DNA of 64,000 nucleotides, from assembly GCF_000715075.1 (NCBI RefSeq), contig NC_134082.1, positions 190,887,948 to 190,951,947 of the forward strand. The letters are read 5' to 3'. Made by a program: the position numbers and the translations under genes. The notes under the pieces were generated by a model. It made no database searches and had not been told where the DNA came from. It saw nothing but the letters and a program-made list of their open reading frames with translations. Positions within the stretch are counted from its first letter, which is position 1. Each line of letters starts with the position of its first letter. Shown here piece by piece: positions 47,894 to 58,700 of this stretch. Origin of the DNA: Nicotiana tabacum (Eukaryota > Streptophyta > Magnoliopsida > Solanales > Solanaceae).

Positions 47894-50800
47894 TCCTAAT
47901 AATGCGGCTTTAAATATGACATGCTCGCGGACTTCACGCCCAGATCACAATGAGCTATTTAACTACGAATTAATGAAAGCAGAACCAGAATATGATGCGG
48001 AAGAGGCTTTTAGGGAGATAAACCGAGAGTTGGAATATTTTGAGAATAAACCTAAGCCGAATCTAAATGACACTGAACCGGTAAATTTAGGAACCCCGGA
48101 AGAAATCCGGGAGACCAAGATAAGCATTCACACGGACAAGAAAACGAGAGAGGCGATAATTCAACTTCTTTTCGAATTCAAAGACGTGTTTGCTTGGTCA
48201 TATGATGACATGCCGGGACTAGGTGTCGATCTAGTGGTTCACAAATTGCCAATTCATCCTGATTGTCCTCCGGTTCAACAAAAGCAACGAAAGTTCAAAA
48301 CCGAGGTCAGTGACAAAATTAAAGAGGAGATCACCAAGCAACTGAAAACAGGAGTGATCCGGGTAGTCCAATATACAACATGGTTGGCGAATGTGGTTCC
48401 AGTACCGAAAAAGGACGGGAAAACTCGGGTATGTGTAGATTACTGATATCTGAACAGAGCAAGTCCCAAAGATAATTTCCCGCTGCCCAACATCCACATC
48501 CTCGTTGATAATTGTGCCAAACACGAGATACAGTCTTTTGTATATTGTTATGCTGGGTATCATCAGGTACTGATGGATGAAGAGGACGCCGAGAAAACCG
48601 CTTTCACCACGCCTTGGGGCACCTACTGTTATCGGGTCATGCCATTTGGTCTAAAGAACGCTGGGGCTACTTACATGAGGGCCATTACCGCCATTTTCCA
48701 TGACATGATGCATCAGGAAATAGAGGTGTACGTGGACGATGTAATAGTCAAGTCCAGGACGCAGGATAGTCACATCCAAGACTTGAGGAAATTCTTCGAG
48801 AGGCTAAGGAAGTATGACTTGAAGCTAAATCCAGCCAAATGCGCTTTCGGAGTTCCGTCAGGTAAACTTTTGGGCTTCATCGTAAGCAGGAGAGGTATCG
48901 AGCTAGACCCGACTAAGATAAAATCTATCAAAGATCTACCTCCCCCGAGAACGAAGAAAGATGTGATGAGTCTTTTGGGCAGGCTGAACTACATCAGTCG
49001 ATTTATTGCCCAGCTGACAAGCACGTGTGAGCCCATATTTAAGTTGTTAAGAAAAGATTCGGCGATTAAGTGGACAACGGAGTGTCAAGAAGCCTTTGAT
49101 AAAGTCAAAGAGTACCTTTCGAATCCCTCAGTCTTGGTCCCTCCAGAACCAGGGAGGCCACTTTTCTTGTATCTGACAGTCTTGGAGAACTCTTTTGGCT
49201 GCGTCCTCGGGCAACACGACGTAACCGGGAAAAGGGAGCAGGCGATCTACTACCTGAGCAAGAAATTCACCAGCTACGAGGCCAAATACACTCTGTTGGA
49301 AAAGACATGCTGCGCTCTCACATGGGTTGCTCAAAAGCTGAGGCATTATCTCCAAGCCCACACTACATTCCTCATAAGCAGGTTGGATCCTTTGAAGTAT
49401 ATATTTCAGAAACCAATGCCTACTGGGAGACTGGCTAAATGGCAAATCTTGCTTACGGAATTCGACATAGTTTATGTCACTCGCACGGCAATGAAAGCCC
49501 AGGCGTTAGCAGATCATTTGGCCGAAAACCCGGTCGATGAGGAATACCAGCCATTAGATACCTACTTTCCAGATGAAGAGGTAAACACCGTAGAAGTGAT
49601 CTCGGAGGAAGCTCATGTTTGGAAGATGTTCTTTGACGGAGCCGTGAACGCCAAGGGTATAGGGATTGGGGCAATTTTGATCTCACCTGCCGGTCAGCAT
49701 TATCCCGCCACAGCTAGACTTCGTTTCTTCTGCACAAATAATACAGCTGAATATGAAGCCTGCATTATGGGCATACATATGGCAATCGATCAGGATGTCA
49801 AAGACTTACTGATTATGGGAGATTCTGACCTGATCATCCGGCAAGTTCAAGGCGAGTGGGAAACTCGGGATGTCAAGCTTATCCCATACCGACAACATGT
49901 AGAGGACCTCAGCAAGCGCTTTACCTCAATAGAGTTCAGGTATATTCCGAGGTGTCACAATGAACTGGCAAATGCACTTGCTACTCTGGCTTCTATGCTA
50001 CCCTACCCGGGCAACGCCCACGTCGATCCTTTGGAAATCCAAATCAAGGAAATACATGGTTACTGCAGTGTAATCGAGGCGGGATCAAATACGCAGCCTT
50101 GGTACCATGACATCAAGAGGTTCCTGAAGACGCAAGAATACCCCGAGCATGCTACCGGAGATCAAAAGAGGACCATTAGGCGACATGCAAGTGGTTTCTT
50201 TTTGAGCGGTGAATTGTTATATAAGAGGACTCCGGACCTCAATCTCCTAAGATGTGTTGATATCGAGGAAGCGAGAAAGATCATGCACGAAGTACACGCA
50301 GGTGTGTGCGGACCTCACATGAACGGGTATGTCTTAGCGAAGAAGATCCTTAGAGCGGGTTATTACTGGATGACCATGGAAAAGGATTGCTTTAGCTTTG
50401 TCCGGAAGTGTCATCAGTGTCAGGTGCACGGTAATTTGATTCATGCACCTCCCACGGAACTGCATCCCATGTCCGCACCTTGGCCATTTGTCGCTTGGGG
50501 CATGGACGTCATTGGACCAATTGAACCAAAGGCTTCGAATGGACACAGGTTTATACTGGTTGCCATCGATTACTTCACAAAATGGGTAGAAGCTGTCACT
50601 CTCAAATCGGTCACCAAGAAAGCTGTAGTGGATTTTGTACACTCAAATCTTATCTGTCGCTTCGGTATTCCTGCGACCATCATTACAGATAATGCAGCAA
50701 ACTTGAACAGTCACTTGATGGGAGATGTGTGCGAGCAATTCAAGATTACACACAGGAATTCCACTCCTTATCGGCCAAAAGCCAATGGTGCTGTGGAAGC

Positions 50801-51347
50801 TGCAAATAAAAACATCAAGAAGATTTTGAGGAAAACAATACAAAGTTCCCGACAGTGGCATGAGCAGTTACCTTTTGCATTATTGGGGTATCGCACTACG
50901 GTACGCACATCGGTAGGAGCAACTCCTTATCTTTTGGTTTATGGGACCGAAGCTGTAATACCGGCAGAGGTGGAAATTCCTTCGCTTCGAATCATTGTCG
51001 AGGCAGAAATCGAGGACAGCGAGTGGGTTAAGACTCGGTTAGAGCAATTGACGTTGATTGATGAAAAGCGGATGGCTGCAGTTTGTCATGGACAGTTATA
51101 CCAACGAAGGATGGCCCGTGCTTACAACAAGAAAGTCCGACCCCGGAATTTCGAAGTAGGTCAGCTGGTACTAAGGCGTATTCTGCCGCATCATGAAGAA
51201 GCAAAAGGAAAGTTCGCTCCAAATTGGAAAGGCCCATACATCGTAAGGAAGATATTGCCGAGAGGAGCACTGTATTTAGGCGATATCGAAGGAAATGACC
51301 CCGACACAGCAGTAAACGCAGATGCAGTTAAGAGGTATTACGTCTAA
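47894..51347 (+). pseudogene. Ogre pol: RT, RNase H, second RNase H, integrase (one stop, one lost catalytic residue)
   Basis: One frame to TAA 51345-51347 with a single TGA at 48444-48446, right after TRVCVDY. RT motif A reads FVYCYAGYHQ; the catalytic Asp codon is TAT (Tyr) at 48543-48545. The YVDD box (EVYVDDVIVKSR, about 48725-48760) is intact. Gypsy RNase H follows (KREQAIYYLSKKFTSYEAKY, QALADHLAENP). Then comes the archaeal-type RNase H unique to Tat elements (MFFDGAVNAKGIGIGAI, NNTAEYEACI, GDSDLIIRQVQGEW). Integrase has HEVHAGVCGPHMNGY and CHQCQVHG (zinc), with catalytic Asp in GMDVIGP, Asp in ITDNAANLNS and Glu in NGAVEAANK, then a GPYIVRKILPRGAL tail. No chromodomain. Long intactness outside two changes suggests recent loss. 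Confidence 0.93.
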
Positions 51348-51500
51348 ATCCTACTCCAGTGGTCCTGACACGTTGAAAATGGCGAAGGCGTTTGTTCCCC
51401 ACTACTTCCCAAAACACTACCCAATCCTCTCCACCAACTTTTGAGCCACTTACAAAACAAAAAAAAAAAAAAGAAAACAAAACAAAATTTGATTGAGGCC

Positions 51501-51562
51501 TGAACTACGTTTGACTTGATTCCGAAAGGATACGTAGGCAGCCTCTCCCTGAGGTTCAGTCA
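51501..51562 (+). other. ORF-bracketing structured element, copy 3
   Basis: TGAACTACGT...TTGATTC, then ATACGTAGGCA. Outer pair CTACGT/ACGTAG, hairpin A TCC-GAAA-GGA (GNRA-type loop), hairpin B CCTC/GAGG, then TTCAGTC. Starts 154 nt after the pol stop. Confidence 0.75.
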
Positions 51563-51741
51563 CACCAACAATAAAATCCCATCCACCCTGAAATTGAAAA
51601 CCGGGGCACATCGAGTAGTTGAGAAGTTAGTATCACTACCTCTCTTTACCAAGCACGAGCCTTCAAATCAATTACCAAATATGGTAGGGAATCAATAAGC
51701 GTCACAAACGAAGACTGTCACACTCTGAATTGAGAGAAATA

Positions 51742-51920
51742 AAATGAGAGAGTCTCGGCGGTGAAAACCTTCGGGCACCACGAGGCGACGGGAGTAGAGA
51801 AACCAAAATGAGAGAGCTTGTTTAGTAAAACTCGCAAAGAGTGCTATCAAGCGATGACAGGAAGAGAAATGAGAGAGGTCAGCCAGCGAAAACCCGCAAA
51901 GGGCGCTGTTAGCCGAAAAG
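51742..51920 (+). repeat. Triple hairpin repeat in Ogre 3' UTR (unit about 60 nt)
   Basis: Three units each headed by AAATGAGAGAG, each folding into an outer and middle stem, an AAAA bulge and an inner stem. Middle stems are GGTG/CACC, TAG/CTA and AGCG/CGCT. Inner stems are CC/GG, CTC/GAG and CCC/GGG. Outer stems are CTCG/CGAG, GCTTG/CAAGC and a weaker third. Confidence 0.75.
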
Positions 51921-52351
51921 GAATGACGCCACCCCAAGAAGGTCTCGGCAAAGTTCCACTGGTTTTGGAATCACAGATCTGTTCTGGTTCAGGAAAACGC
52001 AAGTTCATGGAAGGTCGGACGTCCAGTCCAAAGAGCATGTCATGTCATTTAAAGCCAGCGTTATCTTCCTCAGATAAGTCTTTCTCGTCCCGAAAAGGGT
52101 ATTCCTTTTCTGATTTGTTTTCCCCTTCTTTGTTTCTTTTCGAATCCCTTTTGCATTTTAACCCCGAGTTCAGGACACACCGGAAAGAGCAGGTGGCAGG
52201 TTTGTTTGCACGGAATCCCGTCTCATGAAGGAAAGCACCTCATCTCGTTGATATAATTACCCAAGCATGATGAATCATGACGTCCCGGAGTAGAGGAAAA
52301 AGAGAGAAATCTTGAAATCTTCCCCAGCAAGTCCACCTTCGGACAAATCCC

Positions 52352-52620
52352 CCTGTACAAAACCCCACAGAGTCTCTCTTTTTGTACAATCTCCCACAAA
52401 GTATCTCAAGCAAAAAAAAAAAAAAAATCCCTGTTGGAATTTCATCAGCGCATCCCAGCGAGTTCTTTTGTAAATATTCCCCAACAAGCTTACCCCAACA
52501 AACCCTGGGAAACCCGTTTTGAAACCAAAACCCAGCATACCCCATTGTACAAAATCCGCACAAAGAATCCACTTTGTAAATATTTCCCCCACATAGCTTC
52601 CTCTTGTACAAGTTCCCACA
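52352..52620 (+). repeat. Interspersed TTGTACAA repeat in Ogre 3' UTR
   Basis: About six copies of a phrase like TTGTACAAaaTCCCCACAgAG (for example near 52357, 52382, 52469, 52546, 52576 and 52604), some with TTGTAAAT in place of the palindrome. Confidence 0.7.
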
Positions 52621-53061
52621 GAACACCTCCAATAAAATCCCCGTTGAGAACCTTCAATCAAAACGGGACAAAAAGAAAAAGGGCCTTACGAGGCAAATCA
52701 TCACAGAATCCGGAAATACAAGCCTGAGTAGTCTAAAGGTTTCGCCGTTCAATTCGAATCAATGGCGGGACTTCGCAACAGAAGTAAAGACGCAACGAAG
52801 CAATTGGGAACGATCAAGGTCACCAAACCGACCGTCATTTTCGAACTAACAATTGTTCTTTGTCTGAGAAATTGAAACAGGTGTTAATCCAAGACAACCG
52901 TGCAAGAAGCAGGTGTCGCCCAAAGAAGAAGGTACACGGGTACAAGAAACATTTTGGCAATAAGGAATTCACTCGAAAGGTAGGTTTCCACGAAACTCCC
53001 TTTTATCTTCTACTAAAACAAGAAAATTCAAAAAAAGAGGTCGCTTAACTTTGTCCCCAGC

Positions 53062-54990
53062 CAATCAGTATTAGGGTTTTTAAACCCTAAACTGAATTTT
53101 CCTTTTGGTCAGCATTAGGGTTTTAAACCCTAAACTGAACTTTTCCCTTTCAGCCAGCATTAGAGTTTTAAACTCTAAACTGAGCTTTTCCATGCAATCA
53201 GTATTAGGGTTTTAAACCCTAAACTGAATTTTCCTTTTAGTCAGCATTAGGGTTTTAAACCCTAAACTGAACTTTTTCCTTTCAGCCAGCATTAGAGTTT
53301 TAAACTCTAAACTGAGCTTTTTCATGCAGTCAGCATTAGGGTTTTAAACCCTAAACTGAACTTTTTCCTTTCAGCCAGCATTAGAGTTTTAAACTCTAAA
53401 CTGAGCTTTTTCATGCAGTCAGCATTAGGGTTTTAAACCCTAAACTGAACTTTTTCCTTTCAGCCAGCATTAGAGTTTTAAACTCTAAACTGAGCTTTTT
53501 CATGCAGTCAGCATTAGGGTTTTAAACCCTAAACTGAACTTTTTCCTTTCAGCCAGCATTAGAGTTTTAAACTCTAAACTGAGCTTTTTCATGCAGTCAG
53601 CATTAGGGTTTTAAACCCTAAACTGAACTTTTTCCTTTCAGCCAGCATTAGAGTTTTAAACTCTAAACTGAGCTTTCCATGCAATCAGCATTAGGGTTTT
53701 AAACCCTAAACTGAACTTTTTCCTTTCAGCCAGCATTAGAGTTTTAAACTCTAAACTGAGCTTTTTCATGCAGTCAGCATTAGGGTTTTAAACCCTAAAC
53801 TGAACTTTTTCCTTTCATCCAGCATTAGAGTTTTAAACCCTAAACTGAATTTTCCTTTCAGCCAGCATTAGAGTTTTAAACTCTAAACTGAGCTTTTTCA
53901 TGCAATCAGCATTAGGGTTTTAAACCCTAAACTGAATTTTCCTTTCAGCCAGCATTAGAGTTTTAAACTCTAAACTGAGCTTTTCCATGCAGTCAGCATT
54001 AGGGTTTTAAACCCTAAACTGAACTTTTTCCTTTCAGCCAGCATTAGAGTTTTAAACTCTAAACTGAGCTTTCCATGCAATCAGCATTAGGGTTTTAAAC
54101 CCTAAACTGAACTTTTTCCTTTCAGCCAGCATTAGAGTTTTAAACTCTAAACTGAGCTTTTTCATGCAGTCAGCATTAGGGTTTTAAACCCTAAACTGAA
54201 CTTTTTCCTTTCAGCCAGCATTAGAGTTTTAAACTCTAAACTGAGCTTTTTCATGCAGTCAGCATTAGGGTTTTAAACCCTAAACTGAACTTTTTCCTTT
54301 CAGCCAGCATTAGAGTTTTAAACTCTAAACTGAGCTTTTCCATGCAATCAGCATTAGGGTTTTAAACCCTGAACTGAGCTTTTTCATGCAGTCAGCATTA
54401 GGGTTTTAAACCCTAAACTGAACTTTTTCCTTTCAGCCAGCATTAGAGTTTTAAACTCTAAACTGAGCTTTTCCATGCAACCAGCATTAGGGTTTTAAAC
54501 CCTAAACTGAATTTTCCTTCTAGTCAGCATTAGGGTTTTAAACCCTAAACTGAACTTTTTCCCTCCAGCCAGCATTAGAGTTTTAAACTCTAAACTGAGC
54601 TTTCCCATGAAATCAGCATTAGGGTTTTAAACCCTAAACGGAACTTTTTCCTTTCAGCCAGCATTAGAGTTTTAAACTCTAAACTGAGCTTTTCCATGCA
54701 ATCAGCATTAGGGTTTTAAACCCTAAACTGAATTTTCCTTTTAGTCAGCATTAGGGTTTTAAACCCTAAACTAAACTTTTTCCTTCCAGCCAGCATTAGA
54801 GTTTTAAACTCTAAACTGAGCTTTTTCATGAAATCAACATTAGGGTTTTAAACCCTAAGCTGAGCTTTTCCATGCAATCAGCATTAGGGTTTTAAACCCT
54901 AAACTGAATTCTTCCTTTGTTCGGCGTTAGGTTTTTTTTAAACCCCAAACCGAACCTCTCCCCAGCTAGCCGGTGTTAGGGCTCCAGCCC
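53062..54990 (+). repeat. Tandem array of telomere-like palindromes, about 44-bp monomers in an 88-bp higher-order unit
   Basis: Roughly 43 monomers. Type A contains GGGTTT-T-AAACCC (with TTAGGG and CCCTAAA at its edges, like plant telomere repeats). Type B contains GAGTTT-T-AAACTC. The two alternate through most of the array, joined by linkers gaactttttcctttcagcca and gagctttttcatgcagtca. The right end decays after 54905. Confidence 0.95.
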
Positions 54991-55555
54991 TGAACTGAAC
55001 ATGTATATCCTCTTTCATCAATTTTATGAACTTCCTGGTGAATAATTAACGAAATTTTCCTAGTGAAACTGGGGCAGAAAATTTCATTCGTTTGTTTGTT
55101 TTCTCCCGCAGGTCTGACCTCGAGCCACATGGATCGAAATGACCCACGAGATAAATCCTAGTTCGGAATCAAAGAAGAAGAAAGACAAAAGAAGATATCC
55201 CGAGATATCAGAGTAAAGGGAAAGCAGATCGACTCCAACATTTGACTAAGGTCCTGAACTCTGCCAGTCACATTGTATTCGGTATCCCGGAGATTAAACA
55301 AGTCGCCGCAACTCGCAAGCATCAAGATTCAGATCAGAGTCTACAAGCAGAATCAGCTAAGACCCAAGATCAAGTCGTAAAAGAATCATAGATAGGAATC
55401 TTGTAACTAGCAGTTGACATACATATAAGTAGTTAGTTCAGTTTCTAATTTTCGTTTGGTTGTAATAAGGCGGTCAGTGACGTAGCAGTGACAACAACAG
55501 CAGCGGTAGCAGCAAGCATTGCAATCCCATGGTAGTCCCAGCTACCAAAACTTCC

Positions 55556-55625
55556 CGAACTACATTGACCTGATTCCTGTTTAGCCCAGGATATATAGGA
55601 AATCTTTGAAGCAAGATTCGGTCAG
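55556..55625 (+). other. ORF-bracketing structured element, copy 4 (diverged)
   Basis: CGAACTACAT...CTGATTC, then ATATATAGGAA. The outer pair CTACAT/ATATAG has one mismatch. Hairpin A TCCTG/CAGGA and hairpin B ATCTT/AAGAT are perfect, then CGGTC. It lies about 110 nt before the 3' LTR. Confidence 0.65.
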
Positions 55626-55722
55626 ATCTTTTAAAAACATGCTTCATACGGAGTGGTCTATTGGCAAAAATCGCTCATACACGCTCACTTTATCTTTGCA
55701 CGAAAACCCTTCGTGTTTCCGA

Positions 55723-55737
55723 ACAAAGAGGGGCAGC
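55723..55737 (+). other. Polypurine tract of Ogre-1
   Basis: ACAAAGAGGGGCAGC directly precedes the 3' LTR start TGTGAGCACG. Confidence 0.75.
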
Positions 55738-58700
55738 TGTGAGCACGTGATTTTTGTTTCGCACGACAATCGCTCCAAAAGGAAATAAAAAATAATAATT
55801 GGCCCTGCTGTACAAATTTTGGATTTCTGTGCGGCACCTTGTTGATTTATTTGTGACTCCGGCCCATTTTTATTTATTTACTTTATTAAAACAAAATTCA
55901 AAAAAATATATGTGTCCTGCATAATTCGAACCGTAATCCGGTCGTTGAATAAGAAAATCATAAATAGGCATCTTCGTCCGTGATTTTGATTTGTTTGATT
56001 TTACCTGTTTTGAAATATTTTAGTGTGTGTGCAAATAATTGTATTGAGTGTGTATTTAATTTTTAATTTTGATTTTTTGCTTAGTTTTGTTTTTAAAATA
56101 AAAAAAAAGAAGAAAAAATCAGCAATTATTCCGGATTGGGCCAATTTATTAAAATTGGCCCAAACAAACAACGTTCAAACCAAACCTGCCCGGTCCAGGC
56201 CACCTAATGCCCAGGATGTCCAAACGACGTCGTTTGAGTCATGCCTGATCTGGGCCGTTGATCTCAGATTGATCAACGGCCAAGATTAATTACCCATAAC
56301 CCACCAATAAACCCGACCCGTCTCACCCGGACTGACCCCAACCCTCAACCCTCAAAACGACATCGTTCCATTTAAGCCTTCAGATCCAGACCGTAGATCT
56401 AGATTGATCTAACGGTCGAGGTTCACCCACCCACTAACTATATAAACCATTCACCATACCCTGCCCCCCCTAGCCAACACCCCCGCCTTCGTCTTCACCA
56501 AACCCATCCCCTTCAAACCCTAGCCGCCCCTGCACACCTTCACCAGAAACCCGGCGGCCTGAACGCCGGTGACCTCCACCTGAACACCATAGAACCCCCA
56601 TGCCATCCTGAACCTAAATCTACCAACCACACCCTTCGAATCCTACCCCACCTGCTCGAATCTTCATTTGAAGATTCGAGTCGGAACCTAATCTACACCA
56701 ATCAACCCAAGCTTCACACCAGACACTCCCCAGACCCCCCTCGTGACCAAACCATACTTGGTTTGGTCCGAATCTGACCAGGGGAGTATGAATCCCGGAT
56801 CTGAGTTTGGAACTTTGTAGTTCTTCATCACTGGCCTATGTCCGTCCAAACCAAAGAGATTAAGGTCTAATGGACCTTAATCGAAGTGTTTCTCATCTGA
56901 GAAACACTTCGATTAAAGTCTGTTCACCCTTAAGAAAGTCTGTCCAAGTCCGAGTCAAGGGTTTTGATTTTTCAGGACTTGAGGTGAGTCTTGCTTGCTT
57001 TCTTTATTTCTGTTTGGTCCATGTGAGTGATTGAATGGCTGTTCATGTTTTGTTTCAATTTGTATCTTTGAATTTTTACCAACTTCTGTTTGTCCACTTT
57101 GCTTGAACCACGGTGTCTGTTTGAACCCCTCCTATTCTGATAAGGCATGTGTACTGGTCGTGTTCCAAATTTGTATTCATTAACTGATTCCTTGAAGTAT
57201 AATTTTATTTAGCCAGTACAATTCAAGTCATGTGCCCTATACTTTGAATGTCTGATTTTTGGCTACGATTGTGTATGTTAATGCTAATATAGTCGAGTCG
57301 ACATGAGTCGTCAATTAGTTTCAACTGCCTGAACAAAATAAATCGATTTGCTTCTGTTGAACATTTGCCTGAATCAATTAAGAACCAAGTTCAGTTACTT
57401 ATAGTTGTTAATATGATTTCAGAAACCTAAGGCTTGATCTGTAATTGAAATCTGAGTTGATAGCATGTGCACTTGTGCACAGCATGTGCATTGTGCACAG
57501 CCTGGTCCCTGTACAAAGGGCTTTTGATTTAGAAATGGTTTGACAGCATATGCTGTCAGATATATTCTACTACCCATGCTTGCTTTTAGTTAATAAAATA
57601 GGAAAGGAAAGCCTGCCAGGGAATATTGATGGGGTTATATACTTAAATAACTAATTGGGATCTGAAAAGGTAAAAGACACATGGGAGGGGTACTGTGACA
57701 TTTGGAAAAGAGGCTGTTAAAAGAGATGGTGTCGAGGCTTATAAAGGGGACAGAATTAGAGGCAGAAAAGAGGAAGGAGGAGGAAGATATACATACACTG
57801 TGAGAATAAAAAAAAAGAGATACAGAGAGAGGATCAGACCTGAAAAGAAAATATACACACACAGTGAGGGGATTGGGAACTTTAAGAGCTGAAAAGGAAA
57901 AACAAAAACACAGATAGAGAGAGGTTAAGGGATAGAAGCTATACAACCAACAATCAGAAGCTTTTTTCCTCCTATTATTACTGGGTTTCAGTTGTTAAAC
58001 CTGTTTCAAATCAATTCTGATTCTTTGAAATTCCAGTTGTGTCTATTAGTCGAGTGTTTTCATTGGTTTACTACTGGTCTGGTCTGTTTGGATTTCTGTT
58101 TCTATTCCACTGGGTGTTGCTGCTATTTGGCTATTACTTTCTATTGGCCATATTTGCATCTCTGCACTCGAGCCTGTTTCTTGCTATTTGTTTTGCCTGC
58201 TGCTATTCTGCCCTGTTGCTGTTGGTGCTGTTACTGCTGCTGCATTTGTTCATTGTTACTCTACTGATTGCCCTTTTCTTCAATTGCAAATATTCCCAGG
58301 TACACAACCTTTGAACCTTGTATTGTTGAAAGTTTGAAGTTGAAGCAGAAATAAAGGAATGAACGCCAGTTTATGTTATAGCATTGGTGTAAAAAGATAG
58401 TTCGAATGTTGTTTGGGCCTGTATTCTTACTGTGAACTGCAAATATTCTGTAGGAACTAGCATACATTTTGTTTAAGATGAACTGTTAGATAGCATGGCT
58501 CAATAGTAATGACAGTATGACATGGACAGCATGTTTTGATTTAGTATACATTCAGTTCAAGTATAACACATGTTTGATTTAGTATGACTGTATAACATAG
58601 AGTCATGGTAAGCATTGTATGTATTTTGCCTAGACCACTGAATTGACAAAACTGCGATACTGGGGTCCGGGATAAATGTATCCCCAAACAAACTCCCATA

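Larger units (their letters stand above)
51348..55722 (+). other. Ogre-1 3' untranslated region
   Basis: 4.4 kb non-coding, built of successive repeat families: structured element copy 3, triple hairpin repeat, TTGTACAA repeat, telomere-like palindrome array, then about 600 nt of unique sequence and element copy 4. Long repeat-bearing 3' UTRs are known in Ogre and can seed satellite DNA. Short ORFs here are not conserved proteins. Confidence 0.8.

Noticed and set aside
51501..51562. Hammerhead ribozyme reading of the repeated Ogre element
   Set aside because: The conserved hammerhead core (CUGAUGA with GAAA) is not present in the four copies.
53062..54990. CRISPR-like regular repeat pattern
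   Set aside because: The spacers between palindromes are themselves repeated, the unit is a dimeric tandem repeat, and it lies inside a plant retrotransposon 3' UTR.
53062..54990. True interstitial telomere array
   Set aside because: TTTAGGG words occur only as inverted halves within 44-bp units, not as head-to-tail heptamers.
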